From Sporodiniella umbellata (lineage: Eukaryota > Mucoromycota > Mucoromycetes > Mucorales > Rhizopodaceae): a DNA stretch of 19,583 nucleotides. The stretch lies in contig JAIXMR010000182.1 of the NCBI GenBank assembly GCA_025677835.1, forward strand, positions 1 through 19,583. Direction: 5' to 3'. Below the pieces are notes generated by a model. It saw nothing but the letters and a program-made list of their open reading frames with translations, was not told the origin of the DNA and did not search any database. This document shows positions 9,849 through 17,320 of the stretch, one piece after another (the first letter of the stretch is position 1; each line of letters opens with the position of its first letter). The translations under genes and the position numbers were made by a program.

Positions 9849-10669
9849 TTAGTTTTTTAACCTTTTGACACGAGAGGGACGGGCAGGTGGTGGTAGGGTA
9901 TAGACAGCAGATTGGGCTTGTTGGATAAGTGAAATTAAGCCAAGGCGGAGTCTTTCGAAAGCAAGATCATCGGCTAGATCCAGAGGGTGACAGGACTTGT
10001 AAACAAATAATAAATAAAAAAAGAAAAAGAATAATCAGGGCGAGTAATCTGTTGTGTTTACCATAATTCCATTCTCACTGGTGGTGGTATCTAAATCCGG
10101 TGTCAGAGGCCGTTCTATGCTAAAAAGGGAGAGGTGAGTTTGGGCCTAAAAGAAGCCCACTTACGCAGCCAGCCTTTTCTTCAAGTCCAGAATCGTATGC
10201 GACTGTTCTTTGACGACGATTTCTAATGTTTGGTTCAGGATAAGTAAAGAGCTTTTTTCAACCTCCAGATTTTCAATCTATACATAAAATCAAGTCACTA
10301 TCCCATTCCTGTTGGTGTGCTTTTTACTCTTTGATGTGCTTTGGTTTCGTTGACAACCCGTTTCTGAGTATAACCTCGTAGCATAAAGGTACCAATTCCC
10401 AGAGGGCGGGTGGGTGGCGATGCAGAGAGCTGTGGCGCCTCTCGTTTAGTGTCCTCGATCGGTTTGGTGATAGGCAGGTTGATACGACTGACTACCATCG
10501 GCTGTAGTTCGGTGGTCTTTGTCTGTTTGGAGAGTGAGACGATCGGCTGGCAAAAAAAAGATAAGCCGGGACGGTTCTGACTCTTTGTTTTGAGAATAGG
10601 CCCGGTTCTTGTGGTGATGGAAATAGAACCGGAAGGTCCATGATGGCTGGGAAACTCTTTTAACAGCAT
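9849..10669 (-). CDS. Unrecognised 219-aa protein with short coiled coil
   Basis: Exons (minus) 10669-10328, 10277-10165, 10119-10062, 9995-9849 (660 nt, phases consistent). I do not recognise the family. Residues 1-114 are basic and rich in Pro, Ser and Thr with no obvious fold, like a disordered tail. Residues about 115-152 form a likely coiled coil or amphipathic helix (IENLEVEKSSLLILNQTLEI, then a KEQSHTILDLKKRLA stretch). The C terminus has another helix-like segment (ADDLAFERLRLGLISLIQQA) and ends in a basic tail (RPSRVKRLKN). No signal peptide or membrane segment. The first donor (AGA|GTAAAA) was preferred over reading on to the TAG at about 10298 because it restores a heptad-rich continuation. 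A scaffold or cytoskeletal adaptor role would fit, but that is a guess. Confidence 0.65.
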
Positions 10670-10887
10670 CGTACGTTGGATAAAAATAAGGATATTATAG
10701 ATATAAGAAAATTAAAAAAAAAAAAAAAATTAAAAAAAAAATTAAAAAGAAAAAAAAAAGAGGATTCTTCATCACTTTTTAGTATATGTGTGGGTGGCCT
10801 TTTGTCTGTGCGGTGTTTGTTTTATTTATTTTATTTTTTTTTTTTTCTCATCCAAACAAAATTAACGCTCCACTTTCCGCCCTAGAA
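10670..10887. promoter_or_regulatory. Divergent intergenic region with opposed T-tracts
   Basis: 218 bp between the minus-strand start at 10669 and the candidate plus-strand start at 10888. Interrupted A runs (10712-10760) read as poly(T) on the minus-gene sense strand, and T runs (about 10825-10848) lie on the plus side. This repeats the arrangement seen between the Scc2-like and TLDc genes. Confidence 0.45.
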
Positions 10888-11117
10888 ATGAGCCAACTGA
10901 CCCGTTCACAAGGTCAATACAGTAAAACACTTGCAAAAAAAAAAAAAAACAAGCTCTACAAAGCATAACAACAACAAAAAAAAGTCACTGAACTGACTTT
11001 TTGGCAAAAAAAGATCACCTCATCCGGACCTGGCAACGTTCCTTTGAATGGAGTTTGAAATGGATGAAGGGCGCTCTATCCACCCCCAAATCGTTTGGAA
11101 AGCCAAACAATAGATAA
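10888..11117 (+). CDS. Candidate small protein, 45 aa, two exons
   Basis: Proposed exons 10888-10921 and 11014-11117 (138 nt). The intron has a GTAAAA donor, a CTGAC branch-like motif (10993-10997), a short T run and an AAAAAAAG acceptor. The product starts MSQLTRSQGQY and ends STPKSFGKPNNR; its middle is rich in Trp and aromatic residues (TWQRSFEWSLKWMKG). It is basic, with an amphipathic segment and no clear membrane helix. I do not recognise it; small mitochondrial accessory subunits can look like this, but I cannot match one. A T-tract upstream of the ATG agrees with the neighbouring genes. An alternative acceptor at 10984 gives a different short C terminus. Confidence is low because such short ORFs arise by chance. 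Confidence 0.35.
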
Positions 11118-11621
11118 AAGCGGTCAAGGCCTAATGACCTGACGTCGGGCTTACACTGGAAAAAAAAAAAAAAAAAAAAAAAAAAATCAGCTCTTTCTCT
11201 ATTCGTTCTCAGCCTATCTAAAAGAGTCCATGCCAAAACAAATAGGCGGGGTAAAAAAAAAAAAAAAAAAAAAGAGAGAGACTGCTTTTTTATCCTAAAA
11301 AGTATCGACGTCATTGGTAAATCCAGAGAGAAGGGGGGGGGTGGAAGTCATTTCTATCATTCCAACATCTTACTGTAGACTGTACGACTTTCTGACAAAA
11401 AAAAAAAAAAAAAAAGAAATCACCAAAAAAAAAAACAAAAAAAAAAAAAAGGGCGGGCTAACTCGGTCTAGGATGAATCATATCAAGTCACACGTACTGT
11501 AGAAAGGCCATTCATAGAGTGAGCGTTGTGGATGGATGTATGTATATGTGTGTACATTTTATCAGATTTTCTTTTTTTTTTTTTTAAATTTTTTTTCCTT
11601 TTCTTTCGCTTTTTATTTAAT
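11118..11621. other. Intergenic region upstream of ISU1
   Basis: No supported gene. Several A runs (near 11160, 11253, 11399, 11440), an eight-G run near 11333, and a T-rich leader (about 11570-11620) immediately before the ISU1 ATG. The two-strand ORFs here are mostly poly-Phe or poly-Lys from the homopolymers. Confidence 0.6.
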
Positions 11622-12073
11622 ATGTTGCGTACTACTTTTACTGCTTTGAAACGATCCACCCAGCTTGTACAGAAACCTCTTTCTCTTTCAGGCGCTCGTT
11701 TTTATCATGAAAAGGTAAAAGAGATGAAAACGAAAAAGACGACTTATATCTTTCAAGGTGATTGATCACTACGAACGTCCTCGTAACGTGGGCTCTTTCC
11801 CCAAGACAGATACCGACGTAGGCACAGGTCTTGTAGGTGCACCTGCCTGTGGTGATGTAATGAAGTTGCAAATCAAGGTGGATGACGCTACAGGCAAGAT
11901 TGTCGATGTCAAGTTTAAAACATTTGGCTGTGGCTCGGCTATTGCTTCCAGTAGTTTCATGACAGAGCGTGTGCGTGGTTTGACACTCGAACAAGCCGGA
12001 CAAATTAAAAATGCAGAAATCGCTAAAGAACTATGCTTGCCTCCCGTCAAGTTGCATTGTTCCAGTAAATAGC

Positions 12074-12108
<35 letters not shown>

Positions 12109-12210
12109 TTAAAAATTTTTTTTTTGGCAGTGTTGGCAGAAGATGCTATCAAGTCAGCCATCAAAGACTATAAAAAGAAACGCAGCGCTAATAATGTGAA
12201 CAACGCTTAA
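11622..12210 (+). CDS. ISU1: Mitochondrial iron-sulfur cluster scaffold IscU/Isu1, 159 aa
   Basis: Scaffold on which Nfs1, frataxin and ferredoxin build [2Fe-2S] clusters in the mitochondrial matrix, before Hsp70/Jac1-assisted transfer. Exons 11622-11714, 11758-12064, 12131-12210 (480 nt). Residues 1-31 are a typical targeting presequence: Arg, Ser and Thr-rich, no acidic residue until the end. The conserved core starts at VIDHYERPRNVG. Cluster ligands are Cys62 (GAPACGD, with Asp64), Cys89 (FKTFGCGSA) and Cys132 (KLHCSMLAEDA). The Hsp70-binding LPPVK is at 125-129. The last exon encodes the C-terminal helix. The 43-nt first intron falls exactly between presequence and core; the second splits HCS|MLA and holds long A and T runs. 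Confidence 0.96.
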
Positions 12211-12234
12211 ATAATAGGACGAAATAACCATTCT

Positions 12235-12266
<32 letters not shown>

Positions 12267-12272
12267 ACACAC
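12235..12272. repeat. (AC)n microsatellite
   Basis: About 19 dinucleotide units with a single AT interruption at 12261, beginning 25 nt after the ISU1 stop codon, probably in its 3' untranslated region. Confidence 0.95.
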
Positions 12273-12347
12273 ATCACCCATCGCTTGACAACTGAAAAAA
12301 AAAGAAACCCCATCTTTTTTTTTTTTTTTTAGGGATTTTACTTTTCT

Positions 12348-12353
12348 AATAAA
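12348..12353 (+). terminator. Polyadenylation signal of ISU1
   Basis: AATAAA 138 nt after the ISU1 stop codon, following a T run. Confidence 0.4.
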
Positions 12354-12573
12354 AATAGCGCTTAAAGACAACAATGGTATTTTATTCAAGTGGCATCTAA
12401 AAGTGTGAAAACCAAGGGGATTTTTCTATTCAAAATGTTTTTCTGAAAGGCAAAATAACACAATGCGATTCTTTTTTTTTTTTTTTTCTCTTTTTAACTT
12501 TTTAATGCAACACGGATAATTGATTAATGGCCGAGCGGACGAATCAGGGCTGTTTTTTTTTTTTTTTTTTTTT

Positions 12574-12609
12574 GAATTTTTTGAATTTTTTGAATTTTTT
12601 GAATCTTTT
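12574..12609. repeat. GAATTTTTT 9-nt tandem repeat, four units
   Basis: Three exact GAATTTTTT units followed by one GAATCTTTT variant, between T runs. The nine-base period keeps an ORF open on the plus strand, which explains the artefactual Leu-Asn-Phe repeat seen there. Confidence 0.9.
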
Positions 12610-12954
12610 GAAATTTCAATTTTTTTTTTTTTTTGGGCCTGGGAAAGATGACAAGAAAGGATATCGCCATGATGCCTTTGTGCCACCCAAAGCCAGAAAA
12701 CATAAAGAAAGAGAGCGTTTCTAGATTTCTATCTGTATTGGAAATAGTACGAATCGAGTCAAACGGAGAAATAATAAAAGCTTATTTGTTTGCTACCTTA
12801 CGCTGGGCTAGCATTTTTACCTAATTTGTAAAGAGCCACAAAATGAGAGGGGATCTTCTTTACCAATCAACTCGGTCGGATCTCAAAAAAAAAAGTGGAC
12901 GGTGTAGTTGACAGTGATCAGCTGGGCTAGGGTCGATTTAAACTCCAACAGAAG

Positions 12955-12962
12955 CTATATAA
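12955..12962 (+). promoter_or_regulatory. TATA-like element upstream of the cyclin gene
   Basis: CTATATAA about 210 nt before the cyclin ATG, followed by a C-rich and pyrimidine-rich stretch where transcription could start. If used, the 5' leader would contain the T run and the 14-nt tandem repeats. Motif only; no direct evidence. Confidence 0.4.
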
Positions 12963-13020
12963 CCCCCACCCCCCTCGCTTTTGTTCTCTTTCTTACCAAA
13001 CTACTTTTTTTATAAGGAAA

Positions 13021-13056
<36 letters not shown>

Positions 13057-13080
13057 GTGGATAGACAAAAAAAAAAAAAT

Positions 13081-13164
13081 AAGCAAGCAAAAATAAGCAA
13101 GCAAAAATAAGCAAGCAAAAATAAGCAAGCAAAAATAAGCAAGCAAAAATAAGCAAGCAAAAAC
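13081..13164. repeat. 14-nt tandem repeat, six copies
   Basis: Six head-to-tail copies of AAGCAAGCAAAAAT, five exact and the sixth differing only in its last base. The array ends 9 nt before the cyclin ATG and contains no ATG on the plus strand. Confidence 0.97.
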
Positions 13165-13173
13165 AAAAAAGAA

Positions 13174-13737
13174 ATGATGTTATCTACTGTGTGTTCACGA
13201 AGCCCTGAAGCGATTCTTTGTAAGCTTTTAAAGGAGAAAGGCAGAGAGCTGACCTACTTGATAGATTTCACGACCAACACAGCGATTACTGTCTTGCCCC
13301 TTTCGACCAAACGTATCAAGACATTACTGAGATATCGCCAGAAGCCACTGCCACCGCTTTACGAATTTATTGCCAACGTCTTTCAACGATCCAAAGTACC
13401 TCCCTGCGTCTGTCTGGTATCCTTGATTTATCTGCAACGGCTGAAATCATGTTTGCCCACCCACGCTTGCGGAGAACTCGACACGCCTTACCGTCTTTTT
13501 TTGGCGGCTGTTTTGACCGCTTCAAAATTCCTGTCCGAGGCAGGTGCTTGTCTTACCAGCCAGGCAATGGTCACAATGACCGACTATGTATATACCGTCA
13601 AAGACATCAACCTGATGGAACGCTCCTTTCTTGGCTTGATCAAATATGACCTTTTTGTCAATACAGAAGCCATCAAAGACTACCTGGCTATTCATGGCAA
13701 ATCATTAGAAATGGATCTTGTCGAAAATACAGATTGA
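13174..13737 (+). CDS. PHO80-type (PCL family) cyclin, 187 aa
   Basis: Regulatory partner of a Pho85-type cyclin-dependent kinase; in yeast this family controls phosphate, glycogen and cell-cycle responses. One exon, no intron. The cyclin box spans about residues 60-165: LYEFIANVFQRSKVPP, then CLVSLIYLQRL, the family signature TPYRLFLAAVLTASKF (104-119), TDYVYTVKDINLMERSFLGL and IKYDLFV. The domain fills most of the protein, as in Pho80 and the short Pcl proteins; there are no long extensions. Two adjacent ATGs (13174 and 13177) could both start translation. The 5' flank has the TATA-like site, a long T run and the 14-nt tandem array. AATAAA lies at 13784. The specific family member cannot be told from the sequence alone. 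Confidence 0.9.
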   Translation: MMLSTVCSRSPEAILCKLLKEKGRELTYLIDFTTNTAITVLPLSTKRIKTLLRYRQKPLPPLYEFIANVFQRSKVPPCVCLVSLIYLQRLKSCLPTHACGELDTPYRLFLAAVLTASKFLSEAGACLTSQAMVTMTDYVYTVKDINLMERSFLGLIKYDLFVNTEAIKDYLAIHGKSLEMDLVENTD

Positions 13738-14034
13738 AAACACTGCCCCCACCCCCCTTTTCTTTGTAAATATTTCTTTTGTAAATAAACATTCTAGACT
13801 TCTCTCTCTCTCCAGAAACGGTCGTTTCTACCTCCAATGATCTTTCATCCCTCGTCTGATTGGACCCCCCTCTCTCTCTTTGTACCAATCACATGCATCC
13901 CCACTTTCAACTCCCGCCCACCCGGACGTCGTCAACGCTTGAAGAAAGCATGAATCCTGCCCTTGAGAAAAATTATTTTTTTTTTTATTGAACGGCTGTT
14001 GGATTGCTATATTAAGCCGTGTAACATTCAACTG

Positions 14035-14067
<33 letters not shown>

Positions 14068-14113
14068 GTTTTATTATTTATTCCATTTTTATATTTTGAT
14101 TTTAATTTTGAAA
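13738..14113. other. Intergenic region between cyclin and ankyrin-like genes
   Basis: 376 bp with no gene. It holds the cyclin AATAAA (13784-13789), a CT-rich stretch near 13800, a CCAAT motif near 13885, an ACGTC motif near 13926 and a long T run (14035-14066) ahead of the next ATG. The CCAAT and ACGTC motifs are too short to count as evidence by themselves. Confidence 0.5.
13784..13789 (+). terminator. Polyadenylation signal of the cyclin gene
   Basis: AATAAA 46 nt past the stop codon, preceded by a T-rich stretch. Confidence 0.5.
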
Positions 14114-15850
14114 ATGGTTTCGTCAGAGAATATAACGAGTGTACTGACGGATTGGCATTGGGCTGTGACGCAGGGCGATAGAAAGACAATGGAAAGGTTA
14201 TTGAAAGTGGAACCTGAGCTGTTATGGACACCGATGAGCCATCCAGTCTTGGATCATCTCGAATTACGATTAACCCAGTTAGGCTCATTAGGCTCCAGCT
14301 TTCAACCCTTGTGTGCGATTCATATCTGTTTGATGGAAGATAGGCCAAAGGAGTGTATCCACGCTCTTTTAGACGTAAAGCTTTCTTTGATATCAATGTA
14401 CCTGTTCAACTCATTTTTTTTTTTTCTATAAACCAAAAAAAAATACAGGCCGCTACACCGCACGACCTTGATACCCGTTTTTGGGGTCAAGCCGATAATA
14501 CCTTGCTTCATCTCGCTTATTTTCTCAACCATACGTCTACCATCGATCATCTCTTGACCCTGGGCGTTTCCCAACCCAAGAACAAACTTGGCTTTCGACC
14601 GCAAGACCTCTCTTCAGAACCTCATATCCTCGGCAGTCTTCACAAAAAGAAATCAGAGCATCATTACTTTCGTAAGGGTAAGGTGAAAGAGACGCGTCAG
14701 AAAGTGCTGGGAGAAGAAGAAGAACCAGGTGAATGTCTACAGCAGAGCCATCATCGAGAGGTAGCCCAGCTTGCGCAACGATCCGCGGTGAAAAACAATC
14801 CGCTCTATCAAAAACTCGAAAAGAGGACTCCCAAAAGACCGCCCAACTATGTGTTGGTAGAAACGCAAGAGGACGGTGACCCTCATTTTGTTTTCGAGCC
14901 CGAGACGTGTCCAAACCTGACGCTAGAAGAACCTTATGAAGGTGTGATCAAAGTCGAATACCCTGAAGGCCTATCGCCGTGTCCTGCCCCGCCACCTACC
15001 GCAGACGAGGCTCTCGGTCAGCCAGCAAAAGCACAGACCACCACCACCACTACCCTTTCTGCCGATCGCAAGATGAAACGGCGGAGTGGATCTCAAAAAG
15101 CGGCTTGGTCCATGAGCATGAGCTCTTGGGCTGCCATTCTCGACCGCGAATTTAACCTAAGTGACTTGAACCAGGCCATGATCGCCCCTCAGCGCACCCA
15201 GGCTCTTCCTGAGGTACACAGCCAACCCGACATCGAGCCCATCGCTCACTACGGCAAGTTCTATTTACGCGTTCAATCCGTTCAGGACATTCTCTTGCCT
15301 TTACCCAAAGACAGGGCCTTTGTAAGATGTGTGGTCAGTGACGGTCGTTTTGAGTACATGTCGCGTTACGAGGTCTTGAAGCAAACCATTGACTTTGAGT
15401 TCGAATGCCTCATCGATACTCATCCTGACATGATCATCACTCTCTCCCTTCACGTCCGTCCAGACTTTATCATGAAGGCCAAAAAACCTTTCTCTCGTCT
15501 CTTTTCTTCTCGCAAAAAGAAAGAATGTCTCTCGGGTTATGTCCTCAAAGAGGATGGCGCCCTCGGTCAATCCCGGTTCGCCTTGGCCCACATGATCCCC
15601 GCCTGCCATCAACTCACTTACCACGCTGACTTTGATTGCTTTAACGCTTGGTATTCCAAATCTTTCAAAGAACGCCATCGTCAGAAAAAGAAAGATCAAG
15701 ATGTACTCAAAGTCGTTGGAAACTTTCATGTTCAAATGCTCTATCTCACTCAAACCAATGTAAGTCTCTCCCTTCTACAACTCCCCTCTCATCTCTCTTT
15801 CTTGTTAGTCATTACCAAAAACTCTGGCTGCCTATTCATCTCATGCATAA
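14114..15850 (+). CDS. Ankyrin-like protein with Bud4/anillin-like C-terminal region, 537 aa
   Basis: Exons 14114-14374, 14449-15759, 15809-15850 (1614 nt). Residues about 10-140 look like ankyrin repeats: TDWHWAVTQGDRKTMERLL, then TRFWGQADNTLLHLAYFLNH and HLLTLGV. A basic, Pro-rich linker follows (about 165-350), with SADRKMKRRSGS and a Met/Ser/Trp patch. The region 352-490 (HYGKFYLRVQSVQDILLPLP, DMIITLSLHV, SGYVLKEDGALGQSRFALAH, DCFNAWYSK) resembles the C2-like anillin-homology part of fungal Bud4/Mid2 proteins. These are septin- and cortex-associated scaffolds in bud-site selection and cytokinesis. The PH domain that normally follows is absent: the last exon adds only 13 residues. The anillin resemblance is from memory of pattern, not an alignment. 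A cortical scaffold role is inferred. Confidence 0.8.
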
Positions 15851-15923
15851 ATATCCTCTCATACAAAAACTCGCCTACTTTTAGATAGCATCCTACAGAT
15901 AGACCTTGTTTTATACTCTTTTA

Positions 15924-15929
15924 AATAAA
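15924..15929 (+). terminator. Polyadenylation signal of the ankyrin-like gene
   Basis: AATAAA 73 nt after the stop, only 8 nt before the end of the convergent Vps55 coding region (15937). The plus transcript probably runs into Vps55. Confidence 0.5.
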
Positions 15930-15936
15930 CTTTTCC

Positions 15937-16723
15937 TTAATAATAATCCTCCGTTTGATCTGCAAAAAAATGGGCGTATACAATAACTTTTTTTTTTTTT
16001 TTTTTTTTTTCATAGCAACTCAGTATCCCTACTTGATTCTTTCTATACACTTACTTGTCCCATAAATCAAAACACCTCCTAACGTACTCATGATCATGGC
16101 AGCCACCGTAATCTGGTCGTCACAAAAGAGCCTCTATCAGCTCTTTGGCTTCAAAAAAAAAAAAAAAAAAATTAACTTACCACTTGAGCATGCGCAAGTA
16201 CAAAAGGAAAACAAAAGCCAGAAACAACACACAGCCCGGTAATAAAATGTCCCGTATCCACAATACCACTAATACATATTAGACCTTCTGTCCTTTTTTT
16301 TTTTTTTCTAGAGCATGAGAGAGAAACCTGTTGTAATCCGAATGGATGTCGTCTTCTCCTGCACATCTTCCACAAAGAGCATTCGGTATCGGCGCTAAAA
16401 TGTAGATGGCAACTATGAAAACTAAAGTGAGCCCATAGCCGGTGTCAAACCCTTCTTTTTCATTAAAAATACTTACTCACCACCAAAGGCCACCAGTTAC
16501 TATAGAAAAAAAAAAAAAAAAACCATCAGTCATACCCTCTCCCCCCCTCCCCAAAAAAAAAAAAAACTTACTGATAAAGAGCGCACGATAAAATCGTCAG
16601 TAAGAAACCCACCGCCAAAACAAACGCTAAAGCAATAATACTGTACAAAGCAATCAGTACAGCAGTTTTTTTTCGGGGAGGGTGTGTCTTTACGCTATAA
16701 CAGAGAAAGAACGGAAAGAGCAT
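15937..16723 (-). CDS. VPS55: Vps55/LEPROT-family endosomal membrane protein, 154 aa
   Basis: Small four-helix membrane protein that with Vps68 acts in late-endosome to vacuole sorting. Exons (minus) 16723-16572, 16499-16477, 16421-16328, 16268-16181, 16112-16055, 15986-15937 (465 nt, all phases match). Membrane segments at about residues 22-50 (LAFVLAVGFLLTILSCALYH), 55-74 (NWWPLVVIFIVAIYILAPIP), 96-117 (FITGLCVVSGFCFPFVLAHA) and 119-146. The CALYHNWWPL, LAPIPN and GFxxPxVLAHA motifs are diagnostic. A 23-nt exon (16499-16477) encodes NWWPLVV. The N terminus is uncertain: a good acceptor-like TTATAG sits inside the chosen first exon at about 16692, so the true start might lie in an upstream exon. 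Confidence 0.9.
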
Positions 16724-17262
16724 TTAGTTTTTTTTTTTTTTTTTTCCTCCACACACAAAAAAAAAAGGGGGGTTGCTTTGGGTTTTCTTTACTTCTTAAG
16801 CCTGCCATGGATTACGTTTGATAACCACTAAAAATAAAAAAAGAAAAGCAAAAAAAAAAAAAAAAAACAAAAAAAAAAAAGGGTGTAGCTGATGTAAACA
16901 AGGCACATTCATCGTTTCAATTTTTAATACGCCGATACTTTCCTCGTAATGCATCCACCCGTCCAAACTCCTCCCAACTTTTTTTTTCCCCTCTAAAAAA
17001 AAAAAAAAAACGCGTCGATTGACAATAGAAACTGTTAAAAAACACATCAAAAGAATACATTTTTGGCGCGTCAACATCTAAAATCAAACTCTTTCTCTTT
17101 CTTGTTAGAAACCAAAAAAATCCAAAAAAAAAAAAAATCCAAAAAAAAAATCCAAAAAAAAATCCAAAAATAAAATCCAAAAATAAAAAAGCCACCACAG
17201 CACCTTACTATTTTGCTTTCAACAAGGCCCGCCTTTGTAGTTCTTTCGATTGTTTTTTTTTT

Positions 17263-17296
<34 letters not shown>

Positions 17297-17320
17297 AAAA
17301 TCGTCCAAGTAAAAAAAAAA
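16724..17320. other. 597-bp divergent intergenic region between Vps55 and Ndc1 genes
   Basis: No supported gene. It contains many A runs, a TCC(A)n repeat and, just before the Ndc1 ATG, two long T runs (17252-17296). Minus-strand ORFs here are poly-Phe artefacts. Confidence 0.6.
17112..17190. repeat. TCC(A)n degenerate tandem repeat
   Basis: Six TCC trinucleotides separated by A runs of 5 to 14, two of them with a T interruption. Probably grown by slippage of an A tract. Confidence 0.75.

Larger units (their letters stand above)
12211..13173. other. 963-bp low-complexity intergenic region before the cyclin gene
   Basis: It contains an AC microsatellite, an AATAAA for ISU1, several T and A runs, the GAATTTTTT repeat, a TATA-like site and the 14-nt tandem repeat. 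A coding-like stretch at about 12640-12723 (GKDDKKGYRHDAFVPPKARK, then a basic tail and stop) lacks a believable upstream exon: its ORF runs back through poly-Phe to ATG 12527. I do not call it a gene. No RNA gene seen. Confidence 0.55.

Noticed and set aside
12528..12552. tRNA-like box A (TGGCCGAGCGG) suggesting a Leu or Ser tRNA
   Set aside because: No matching box B, no anticodon or T arm and no acceptor stem can be drawn; the following bases are poly-T.
13081..13164. CRISPR array
   Set aside because: The units are contiguous, only 14 nt long and have no spacers; this is a simple tandem repeat in a eukaryotic genome.
14537..15753. Long minus-strand ORFs opposite the ankyrin-like gene
   Set aside because: Shadows of a high-quality plus-strand exon; their frames show no conserved motifs.
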